Below, piece after piece: positions 53,401 through 59,855 of a DNA stretch of 64,000 nucleotides (within the stretch, counting starts at the first letter, position 1; every line of letters starts with the position of its first letter). Source of the stretch: Cellvibrio sp. UBA7661 (GTDB taxonomy: Bacteria; Pseudomonadota; Gammaproteobacteria; Pseudomonadales; Cellvibrionaceae); contig DLHT01000007.1 in assembly GCA_002483365.1 (NCBI GenBank), forward strand, positions 16,561 to 80,560, written 5' to 3'. The notes under the pieces were generated by a model, which was not told the DNA's origin, searched no databases, and saw only the letters and a program-made list of their open reading frames with translations. The position numbers were made by a program, and so were the translations under genes.

Positions 53401-53693
53401 TTGCCTTGGTAGGCTTCGCGGATTGCTTTGATATTCAGCAAGCCGCCGTTAACCCACATGTTCTCGGGGCGATCGGTGTAGTACTGAAGTTCGCCATTGC
53501 CGCCGCCATCGCCATTCACTTCCTGCGACCAGTAGTTGCGGTTGAGCGATGTGCCGTCAAAGTCATCTCTCCATACCTGGTTCCAGCCGCAGGTCTGTGC
53601 CTGTGCGGTGTGGCCAAGTGCCAACAATCCTACTGTCAGTAATCCTGTTTTCAGTCCATAAGGAAGCGTGCCGTAGCGGGCGGGGATTTTCAT
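50427..53693 (-). CDS. GH16 laminarinase-type enzyme with CBM modules
   Basis: 1088 residues. Signal peptide (about 1-33, GHTAQA). GH16 domain (about 36-285) with the standard beta-1,3-glucanase motif GEIDIMEAAG near residue 153 and aromatic WPAFWMMSTE. Then an Ig-like segment (about 290-365), two related binding modules (about 370-530 and 540-720, both with NPAPG/NPAPN and VLRYxRDA), a long Ser/Ala/Pro/Thr linker (about 745-810), and two F5/8C (CBM32) modules with matching TNGTSWT and VTGGTFG. It would cut laminarin or mixed-linked beta-glucan. The start at 53693 follows GAGAGGCAATT; the frame reaches 53711. Confidence 0.93.
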   Translation of the reverse strand: MKIPARYGTLPYGLKTGLLTVGLLALGHTAQAQTCGWNQVWRDDFDGTSLNRNYWSQEVNGDGGGNGELQYYTDRPENMWVNGGLLNIKAIREAYQGKSWTSARLRTKNAQDWTYGKIEARIKMPKASGTWPAFWMMSTESQRDSHGWPNNGEIDIMEAAGTHEDISGTLHYGAYWPYNGNTGWPNPDNLIAPEAGRTKTDWHTYAVEWYEDRMVWSIDGVPKISSSRSKLDGVNPVRSNWDSFYNRPFHVILNLAIGGWFPGFPDGSEAPEQLMQVDYVAVFKNDASWSIEGDTYVYRGETFKKYRVDGPASASYNWSLPAGVNIVSGQGTREIVASIGNSARSGNFSVTFNSGCSLKTVSKPVTIEQGRTQTLANYESGLGLTHVQNGVAMAAGAVVNNPAPGTVNTSSKVLRYTRDASQQWDNLKLTGFGKLNAGELRSGRAKIFADIYYPAGSPNLLGKEIGGGLENNAVVSVTPSWDGNTGRLARFNGTIGKAGEWHTVELGYTGTPDSAIAASQADNLVLMVEAGSNRPADFYLDNIRILWPDNGYSVKQTIANFDGTSNGAIKAAPYTSGVRTIVANPAPNAVNSSPNVLRYVRDAGATYDTLAFNGITGIPDAMDAQHGMVRVAVDVYTTAPVGTIISMNLENELQVSAVTPADWQVGRHSFYQTETTKTGQWETLEFNYNFRAALGDWANNKASAPFTGVDQLIFLITPGVASTGTFYFDNFRVMEYNKDAPATAGSSSAPSSTAPSSVAPSSTAPSSVVPSSVASSSRSSVAPSSVAPSSVAPSSTAPSSSAPSSSSAACGNCPSVLVSQGRPVTASTQMTPAANAVDGNPGTRWESNHGIDPSWITVDLGSNKALTQVVIDWEAANAGSYQIQGSTNGTSWTNLKSVTGGTFGTRTDTHAVSGSYRYVRIYATARSAGNQWGYSIWELKVYAQGTPASSSAASSSLAPAAPLNIVAATASTALTPAANAIDKNGGTRWESFHALDPSWIVLDLGSAKTLNSIAIDWEAANAATYTVQGSNDNSNWTTLATRTGGTFGTRTDTLNIAGSYRYVRIHATARSVGNQWGYSIWEARVLGW
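51276..51465 (-). repeat. Tandem codon repeats of a Ser-rich linker
   Basis: Repeated short DNA units, GATGGTGCAACACT/GGACGGTGCAACACT in the plus strand, encode (SSVAP)n/(SSTAP)n. Length may vary by slippage, changing the spacing of the CBM32 modules. Confidence 0.75.
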
Positions 53694-53830
53694 AATTGCC
53701 TCTCGATTCATTATTGTTAGCGTTTTTGTTTGTTATCGATGCAGTCAGTCCACTGCATGTTGGGCAATATTTCACCTCTGCAGGCAGGCGTTCCTCCTGT
53801 TTTTTGCGGGTTGTATAAAACTGAGAAGCC

Positions 53831-53857
53831 CCACTTAGCGAAAGCGCAAAGTGGGAC
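53831..53857. repeat. Hairpin after the GH16/171-aa gene pair
   Basis: CCCCACTTAGCG and CGCAAAGTGGG form a stem with three-base loop and one bulge. It has no strong T-run and lies in the gap between the divergent 171-residue gene end and the GH16 start. Confidence 0.4.
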
Positions 53858-53916
53858 AGGTGGGAAAAGACGTTTAAATGATCGGGAAGGGAATGAATTG
53901 GCTACTGCGTGGTGCG

Positions 53917-54432
53917 TCAGCCTACTTTATTAAGCGAAGGTGATGGATTAATCGAAGGTGATAGATGTTGGTTGGCTTGTGCTGCCATTTTTTCAATATA
54001 AGCAGCGAAGCTTGGGTCTTCACCGGTCAGCAGTCTGGGCAGCATTTCGCGGAAATGTGGTTTGTTACACCATTCCATGATGTAGTCCTCCCAGGAGTTC
54101 CAGCGGCGCGCTTGCTTGGATTCCATATCCTCTTCGTAAAGAAGCAGGTAAGCGCGCTCAAACAGTGATGTGAGCATGCTCAATATAATCAGTAGTCGCT
54201 CCTCTTGTTCTTCGTTGAGATTACTGGTTCCCGTTGTAGAAAAGAGGCGCAAGTCCGGGTGTTCCAGTGCCACTTTTAAAAAGTCCTGATAGTTGTCAGA
54301 CAGTAACTGATAAACCTCTTCTTCTTCGTTTTCACGCTCTTTGCGCTGTTCATATAAAAAGACAAAAATCGCCATGGGTAAACCCAAGGTGGTTACTACA
54401 TAGCTACCGATTTCCCAGAATTCTGCGGACAT
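53917..54432 (-). CDS. Membrane-anchored protein of unknown function (171 aa)
   Basis: One N-terminal helix (IGSYVVTTLGLPMAIFVFLY) is followed by a charged, largely helical cytosolic part (RKERENEEEEVYQLLSDNYQ, LERAYLLLYEEDMESKQARR). The ending is Asn/Pro/Ser-rich (SPSINPSPSLNK). I do not recognise the family. The start at 54432 follows CAGGAGGATTGAGTA, a very strong site. It lies just upstream of rpsF on the opposite strand. Confidence 0.75.
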   Translation of the reverse strand: MSAEFWEIGSYVVTTLGLPMAIFVFLYEQRKERENEEEEVYQLLSDNYQDFLKVALEHPDLRLFSTTGTSNLNEEQEERLLIILSMLTSLFERAYLLLYEEDMESKQARRWNSWEDYIMEWCNKPHFREMLPRLLTGEDPSFAAYIEKMAAQANQHLSPSINPSPSLNKVG

Positions 54433-54705
54433 TACTCAATCCTCCTGTTTGCTACAGGAAAGTTTAACAGGGCTTTGCTAAAGCGGGAGGGAGCTTGGGT
54501 AAACATACTCAGGAAAATTACATAGAAGGCGTATTCGGTGTTGGATGATTTTTGTCTTGCTTCACTAGTATCAAATCCGTAAAATGCCACACCCCAAACC
54601 GGCCGGGGGTATGTAATGAGAAATCATTCAAAAACCGGCTACTCCTTGTCTCACTGGATCGTTACTGCAACATACCGGGAGACTTTAACCCGTAAGGAGC
54701 TATAA

Positions 54706-55149
54706 ATGCGTCATTACGAAATCGTGTTCCTGGTTCATCCGGACCAAAGCGAACAAGTACCTGCAATGGTAGAGCGTTACACCTCTGCTATCAAAAACGA
54801 CGGTGGTCAAGTTCACCGTTTTGAAGACTGGGGCCGTCGTCAATTGGCCTACTCAATCAACAAAGTACACAAGGCTCACTATGTTCTGTTGAACGTTGAG
54901 TGCTCTGATGCTGTGTTGGAAGAGTTGACTACCAACTTCCGTTACAACGATGCCATCCTGCGTAGCATGGTTCTGCGTGAAGATGCTGCGATCACTGAAG
55001 AATCGTTCATCCTCAAAGCTGAAAAAGAAGGCCGCGAGCGTAAAGCACGTCCACCACGCGCTGAACGTCGTGATGATGCTGATGCAGAAGACCTGTCTGA
55101 TGAAGACGGTGTTGATGCTGAAGACTTTGAAGAAGAGCAGGGGGTATAA
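54706..55149 (+). CDS. rpsF: 30S ribosomal protein S6
   Basis: 147 residues. The S6 fold is plain (MRHYEIVFLVHPDQSEQVPA, DWGRRQLAYSINKVHKAHYV, RYNDAILRSMVLR). An acidic C-terminal tail (DADAEDLSDEDGVDAEDF) matches those that RimK extends with Glu in other bacteria. The ATG at 54706 follows AAGGAGCTATAA. First gene of rpsF-rpsR-rplI. Confidence 0.98.
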   Translation: MRHYEIVFLVHPDQSEQVPAMVERYTSAIKNDGGQVHRFEDWGRRQLAYSINKVHKAHYVLLNVECSDAVLEELTTNFRYNDAILRSMVLREDAAITEESFILKAEKEGRERKARPPRAERRDDADAEDLSDEDGVDAEDFEEEQGV

Positions 55150-55151
55150 CC

Positions 55152-55379
55152 ATGGCACGTTTTTTCCGTCGTCGTAAATTCTGCCGTTTTACCGCTGAAG
55201 GCACCAAGCGCATCGATTATAAAGATGTTGAAACCCTGAAAGCCTACATCACTGAAACTGGCAAAATCGTTCCAAGCCGTATCACTGGTACCAAAGCAAA
55301 ATACCAACGTCAGTTGGCTACTGCTATCAAGCGTGCCCGTTACCTGGCTTTGATTCCATACACTGACAGCCACGAGTAA
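55152..55379 (+). CDS. rpsR: 30S ribosomal protein S18
   Basis: 75 residues, complete S18 (MARFFRRRKFCRFTAEGTKR, VPSRITGTKAKYQRQLATAI). Its single Cys is in the usual N-terminal place. Two bases after rpsF, so the pair is tightly linked; S6 and S18 bind each other in the subunit. Confidence 0.98.
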   Translation: MARFFRRRKFCRFTAEGTKRIDYKDVETLKAYITETGKIVPSRITGTKAKYQRQLATAIKRARYLALIPYTDSHE

Positions 55380-55391
55380 GGGGTAATAGAG

Positions 55392-55838
55392 ATGGAAGTT
55401 ATTCTGCTCGATAAAGTAGGTAAATTAGGCGCTATCGGTGACAAAGTTATCGTTAAGTCTGGTTACGGCCGTAACTACCTGTTGCCACAAGGCAAAGCGG
55501 TTGCTGCTACTGCAAAAAACATCGCTGACTTCGAAGCGCGTCGCGCTGATTTGGAAGCGGCTGCGGCTGCAAAAATTGCTGATGCAACTGCACGTGCTGA
55601 GAAGCTTGCACAGTTGGCTGTGACTATCGCTGCCAACGCTGGTGACGAAGGCCGTCTGTTCGGTTCTATCGGTACTCGCGACATCGCTGACGCGATCACT
55701 GCTGCTGGCGTTGCGGTTAGCAAATCTGAAGTTCGCTTGCCACAAGGCGTTCTGCGTGAAATCGGTCAATACGAGATCGATGTTCAGTTGCACGCTGAAG
55801 TGATCCAGGCTGTTAAATTGGCTGTTGTTCCAGAGTAA
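55392..55838 (+). CDS. rplI: 50S ribosomal protein L9
   Basis: 148 residues, with N-terminal RNA-binding part (LLDKVGKLGAIGDKVIVKSG, GYGRNYLLPQGKAV), long connecting helix (ARRADLEAAAAAKIADATAR) and C-terminal domain (RLFGSIGTRDIADAI). The ATG at 55392 follows AGGGGTAATAGAG. Terminated by the hairpin downstream. Confidence 0.98.
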   Translation: MEVILLDKVGKLGAIGDKVIVKSGYGRNYLLPQGKAVAATAKNIADFEARRADLEAAAAAKIADATARAEKLAQLAVTIAANAGDEGRLFGSIGTRDIADAITAAGVAVSKSEVRLPQGVLREIGQYEIDVQLHAEVIQAVKLAVVPE

Positions 55839-55888
55839 TTCTTTGGCGCATTAGCGTTGCAAGTCAGCGTTTGCTGACAAGCAAGGTG

Positions 55889-55943
55889 AAATCGGGCACT
55901 ATCGACAACCTTTTGGTTGTGCCGCTAGTGCCCGATTTTTTTT
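55889..55943 (+). terminator. Rho-independent terminator after rplI
   Basis: AAATCGGGCACTA and TAGTGCCCGATTT are the outer arms, around an inner ACAACC TTTT GGTTGT hairpin, then a run of eight T. A second small hairpin GTCAGC-GTTT-GCTGAC lies just before it (55863-55878). Confidence 0.9.
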
Positions 55944-56001
55944 GCACTCGATTTGGCCGATAACCTGTTTTTATAAAAACCAATACGTATTCCAACGACT
56001 T

Positions 56002-57408
56002 ATGCCTGAATCCAGTTTCGACACCACCAGCTTTGAGGATCGCCTCGCCAACGAGTTATCCGGCCATAGCGCATTGCCGCATTCGGTCGAGGCCGAGCAA
56101 TCGGTGCTGGGTGGTTTGATGCTCGATAACAATCGTCTGGATGCCGTGCTGGAAGTGATTTCAGAAGCGGATTTCTTTCGCGATGACCACAAACTGATCT
56201 TCCGCATGATGCTGGGTTTGCAGGAAGCTGGTCAGCCACTGGATGTCATTACTCTCTCGGAAGAATTACACAAGCATGATGAGCTGGAGCGTGTAGGCGG
56301 CTTGGGCTATTTGGTCGAAATGGCCAACAACACTCCGAGTGCCGCCAACATTGCCGCTTACGCCAAAATCGTGCGCGAGCGCTCAACCCTGCGCCAACTG
56401 ATCGCTGCGGCGCAGGACATTAGTAAGTCCAGTATGAACCCTGCTGGGTTGGATTCTGATGACCTGCTGCAGCTGGCTGAAAAACGCGTTGCCGAAATCG
56501 CCGAAGATCGCCCTAAAGAAGGTGGTTTGGTCGGTGTTAATGAATTGCTTAAAGAGACAGTCAAGCGTATTGACGAGCTGTTTCGTTCCGGCAGTGATAT
56601 TACCGGTGTGCCCTCAGGCCTGACCGAGCTCGACCAGCGCACCTCGGGTTGGCAGCCGGGTGAATTGATCATCCTTGCTGCACGTCCGTCGATGGGTAAA
56701 ACGGCGCTGGCGCTGAATTTTGTCGAAGGTGCGCTGTTCAATCAGCCCAAGCCTGTCGTTATTTTCAGTATGGAGATGCCATCGTCTGCGCTTGTGATGC
56801 GTATGATGTCGTCGATTGGTCGTATAGACCAGGGCAAAATGCGTAACGGTAAACTGACCGAAGAGGATTGGCCAAAGCTGTCTTCGGCAGTGGCCAAGTT
56901 AAAGGACAAGCTGTTGTTTATTGATGATACCGGTGGTTTGAATCCGCAAGAAATGCGCGCCCGCATCCGCCGCATTGCGCGCGAGCACGGCAACCCCGGC
57001 ATGATTATGGTGGACTACCTGCAGTTGATGACGGTGGCTGGGAGTGGCGATGGCCGCACCCAGGAGATCTCGGAAATTTCCCGCTCGCTCAAAGGTATGG
57101 CGAAAGAGTTTGAGTGTCCAATGATTGCGCTTTCGCAGTTAAACCGTGGTGTAGAGCAGCGCCCCAACAAGCGCCCGATGAACTCCGACTTACGTGAATC
57201 CGGTGCTATTGAACAGGACGCCGACGTGATCCTGTTTATCTACCGCGACGAATACTACAACGAAGACAGCCCCGATAAAGGCATCGCCGAACTGATTATC
57301 GGTAAGCAGCGTAACGGTGAAATCGGTACCTGCCGCGCCGCATTTATCGGCAAATACACCCGCTTTGATAACCTTGCACCTGAGTACATGCAGCAAGACC
57401 ACTATTAA
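56002..57408 (+). CDS. dnaB: Replicative DNA helicase
   Basis: 468 residues. The N-terminal DnaB domain (HSVEAEQSVLGGLMLDNNRL) and RecA-type motor (Walker A ARPSMGKTALALN, then IIMVDYLQLM-type H2 motif MIMVDYLQLMTVAG, arginine finger region) are complete, with no intein. The start at 56002 has a weak site (CGACTT); starts upstream would add non-family residues. The gene stands after rplI as in many gammaproteobacteria, but a strong terminator separates them. Confidence 0.97.
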   Translation: MPESSFDTTSFEDRLANELSGHSALPHSVEAEQSVLGGLMLDNNRLDAVLEVISEADFFRDDHKLIFRMMLGLQEAGQPLDVITLSEELHKHDELERVGGLGYLVEMANNTPSAANIAAYAKIVRERSTLRQLIAAAQDISKSSMNPAGLDSDDLLQLAEKRVAEIAEDRPKEGGLVGVNELLKETVKRIDELFRSGSDITGVPSGLTELDQRTSGWQPGELIILAARPSMGKTALALNFVEGALFNQPKPVVIFSMEMPSSALVMRMMSSIGRIDQGKMRNGKLTEEDWPKLSSAVAKLKDKLLFIDDTGGLNPQEMRARIRRIAREHGNPGMIMVDYLQLMTVAGSGDGRTQEISEISRSLKGMAKEFECPMIALSQLNRGVEQRPNKRPMNSDLRESGAIEQDADVILFIYRDEYYNEDSPDKGIAELIIGKQRNGEIGTCRAAFIGKYTRFDNLAPEYMQQDHY

Positions 57409-57435
57409 TTCTTCCAATCCTTTTGGGATTCCCCG

Positions 57436-57960
57436 ATGAACAGCCAAGCCCGCCTGCTCGATAAACTCTGTACCAACATCGCTCCCGGTAAACTGGAGTG
57501 GATTGGTTTGCGCAGCGAGCGGCGCGGCGAAGTTGTCGTAGTGGGGCAGGCTGAGGCAGTAGTGGATCTGGGTTTGGTGGGTGACCATCGCATGAAAAAA
57601 ACACCCGGCTCGGCGCGCCAGGTAACGCTGATCAGTAGCGAATACATCCAGCAAATTTGCCATCACACAGGTCACACTACCATTGATCCACGCTTGCTGC
57701 GCCGCAATCTGGTGATCTCTGGCATGAACATGAATTTGCTGCGTTACCAACGTCTGCAAATCGGCGAAGTGATCCTCGAAACCAACGCTCTCTGTCACCC
57801 CTGCTCGCGTATGGATGAAGCATTGGGTGCCGGCGGTACAGCAGCGATGTTTGGCTACGGCGGACTCTGCGCCAAAGTCATTCAGGGTGGACTGATGCGC
57901 GTTGGCGATGTTGTGGTGCGCCTGCCGCACGTGGGTGATCAGGTTCGGCTATTTCCCTAG
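57436..57960 (+). CDS. MOSC-domain protein
   Basis: 174 residues. MOSC domain with the conserved Cys in ALCHPCSRMDEALGAGG and a VGDHRMKKTPGSARQVTLIS core. MOSC domains carry the sulfur or substrate end of molybdenum cofactor enzymes; the stand-alone YiiM type fits its length. The start at 57436 has no strong ribosome site. It starts 27 bases after dnaB. Confidence 0.88.
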   Translation: MNSQARLLDKLCTNIAPGKLEWIGLRSERRGEVVVVGQAEAVVDLGLVGDHRMKKTPGSARQVTLISSEYIQQICHHTGHTTIDPRLLRRNLVISGMNMNLLRYQRLQIGEVILETNALCHPCSRMDEALGAGGTAAMFGYGGLCAKVIQGGLMRVGDVVVRLPHVGDQVRLFP

Positions 57961-58081
57961 ATGCGGTTTCCCCCATTTTTTCTGGTTATTTTTTGTTCAA
58001 AAAATATACTTCTCCTGCCTGAGCGTGTATTATCGCGCGCCCAAATCCCAGCCTGTTTGATGGGCAGAGTGAGGCATGAAC

Positions 58082-58933
58082 ATGCAGGTTTTTCACCATA
58101 TCCAATCCCTTCGGGAAGCATTGGCCGCTGAGCGTAAGGCCGGTAAGCGCATAGGTTTTGTGCCGACCATGGGCAACTTGCACAACGCCCATCTTGAACT
58201 GGTCAAGATCGCCCAAAAGAATTGTGATGTGGTAGTCACCAGTATTTTTGTCAATCCGCTGCAATTTGGTCTGAACGAGGATTGGGATAAATATCCGCGC
58301 ACCCTGGCGGCCGATACTGCCAAGTTGGAATCGGTTAGCTGCGATTACCTGTTTTGCCCCGATGAAAAAGAGATTTACCCCAACGGTATGGCCGAGCAGA
58401 CGCGCGTAATTGTGCCGACTATGACCGATGTGCTCTGCGGTGCCAGTCGCCCCGGTCACTTTGAGGGCGTGACAACTGTAGTCACCAAGTTGTTTAATAT
58501 TGTCCAGCCGGATGAAGCAGTATTTGGGATCAAGGATTTCCAGCAGTTGGCGGTGATCCGCCGTATGGTGGAAGACTTGTGCATCCCCATTAAAATTACT
58601 GCGGGTGAGATTTTCCGCGAAGCCGATGGTTTGGCCATGAGCTCGCGCAATGGTTTTATCGCTGCGGATGAACGCCCTAAAGTAGCGGTGCTCAACCACA
58701 GTTTGAATACTATCAAGCAGGCGATAATTGATGGTCGCCGCGATTTTTTAGTACTGGTGGACGAGGCGCGCGCGCAAATAGAAGCGAGCGGGTTTCGGGT
58801 GGATTACATCAGTATTTGCAATAGCCGTACGCTGGAAATGGCGGCACACGATGATCGGGAGATCACTATACTCGGCGCCATGTATACACAGGGCGCACGG
58901 TTAATTGACAACGTTTCGGTAGTTCTTGGCTAG
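58082..58933 (+). CDS. panC: Pantothenate synthetase
   Basis: 283 residues. Joins pantoate to beta-alanine using ATP. PTMGNLHNAHLELV carries the HIGH-like motif, and EADGLAMSSRNGFIAADE the KMSKS-like loop. The start at 58082 (MQVFHHIQ) is eight bases from GAGG and lines up with other PanC starts; the ATG at 58076 is too close to it. panD follows, giving a pantothenate pair; panB is not here. Confidence 0.97.
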   Translation: MQVFHHIQSLREALAAERKAGKRIGFVPTMGNLHNAHLELVKIAQKNCDVVVTSIFVNPLQFGLNEDWDKYPRTLAADTAKLESVSCDYLFCPDEKEIYPNGMAEQTRVIVPTMTDVLCGASRPGHFEGVTTVVTKLFNIVQPDEAVFGIKDFQQLAVIRRMVEDLCIPIKITAGEIFREADGLAMSSRNGFIAADERPKVAVLNHSLNTIKQAIIDGRRDFLVLVDEARAQIEASGFRVDYISICNSRTLEMAAHDDREITILGAMYTQGARLIDNVSVVLG

Positions 58934-58972
58934 TTGTTAGCAAGCTACTCAAGTGATTCCCCGGAGGATTCC

Positions 58973-59353
58973 ATGCTTTCACATATGCTTAAAGCCAAGT
59001 TACACATGGCTACCGTTACCCAGGCAGAGCTTTGGTATGACGGTTCCTGTGCGATTGATGCTGATCTGGTAGCCCTTGCCGGTATGCGTGAGTTCGAGCA
59101 AATTGATATTTACAACGTCAACAACGGCGAGCGGTTCCACACCTATATCATCCTTGCTGAACCCGGTTCAGGTACCTTTTCTATGAATGGTGCAGCTGCA
59201 CGCAAAGTGGCGGTGGGCGATCGCGTGATTATCGCCACTTATGGCCATTTCACCGAAGCTGAGTTGCTCAGCCACAAGCCGAAGTTGGTATACCTCAACG
59301 AAGACAATACAGTGAATCGCACCTCCAATACGATTCCCATGCAAGTAGCCTGA
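58973..59353 (+). CDS. panD: Aspartate 1-decarboxylase
   Basis: 126 residues, the usual size. Decarboxylates aspartate to beta-alanine for PanC. The self-cleavage site is Gly24-Ser25 (LWYDGSCAID), matching E. coli numbering exactly, which supports the ATG at 58973 after GGAGGATTCC. C-terminal motif SMNGAAARKVAVGDRVIIAT is standard. A terminator follows at 59378. Confidence 0.97.
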   Translation: MLSHMLKAKLHMATVTQAELWYDGSCAIDADLVALAGMREFEQIDIYNVNNGERFHTYIILAEPGSGTFSMNGAAARKVAVGDRVIIATYGHFTEAELLSHKPKLVYLNEDNTVNRTSNTIPMQVA

Positions 59354-59377
59354 TTGGCGATTGCTTACGTATAAAGA

Positions 59378-59404
59378 AAAGGTCGCTTAGCGGCCTTTTT
59401 TTTG
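59378..59404 (+). terminator. Rho-independent terminator
   Basis: AAAGGTCGC, three-base loop, GCGGCCTTT, then a T-run. Ends panC-panD. Confidence 0.85.
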
Positions 59405-59430
59405 GTGCTGGATTTTACAAAGAGGCGATT

Positions 59431-59652
59431 ATGTCCACAAAACCAGACGATATCCTCAAGCGTTTTGAAGGATTGCAACAGGCTGATGGCGAGCCGGAAA
59501 AAGAACATACGCTGCAAGAGAATGCCAAGCAGCGGGCGTTGAAACCGGATCACATCAACGCTGGTACGGCGTTTGATTGGGAAGATATGGAAGCTTATGC
59601 AAAAGAGCTGGAGCGGTTAGATCGCGAAGGCCCCGGCACTAGAAAGCCGTAA
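59431..59652 (+). CDS. Small acidic protein of unknown function (73 aa)
   Basis: Charged and probably helical, with no membrane segment (KPDDILKRFEGLQQADGEPE, WEDMEAYAKELERLDREGPG). The start at 59431 follows GAGGCGATT. I do not recognise it; similar small proteins are annotated as hypothetical beside panCD or acs in relatives, by memory only. Confidence 0.55.
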   Translation: MSTKPDDILKRFEGLQQADGEPEKEHTLQENAKQRALKPDHINAGTAFDWEDMEAYAKELERLDREGPGTRKP

Positions 59653-59716
59653 CAAATGAGGCATTGGGGCTTTACGCCTCATCCCGGTGCGATTTTATGT
59701 TTTTTGCACTGTATTG

Positions 59717-59728
59717 GACAACGTTGTC
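59717..59728. promoter_or_regulatory. LacI-type operator before acs
   Basis: GACAACGTTGTC is a perfect 12-base palindrome, with TCATT following. It shares ACAACGTTGTCAT with the site upstream of the chitinase gene. It lies 128 bases before the acs start. Confidence 0.65.
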
Positions 59729-59855
59729 ATTGAGATTTTAGTCTCAACCCTGCTAAGCTTGGTCATTATCGAAAGTGCGGATTTAGACTGTCGCAGTTTT
59801 CATCCGTTACTGCCCTCCTGATGTAATAACAAGATAAAGGCAAAGAGAGATAAGC

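Noticed and set aside
52944..53642. 232-codon open frame opposite the second GH16 gene
   Set aside because: Antisense to a conserved catalytic domain; shadow frame.
54655..54705. S6/S18-binding leader RNA before rpsF
   Set aside because: CCGGGAGACTTTAACCCG is suggestive, but I could not confirm the conserved bulge; left unannotated.
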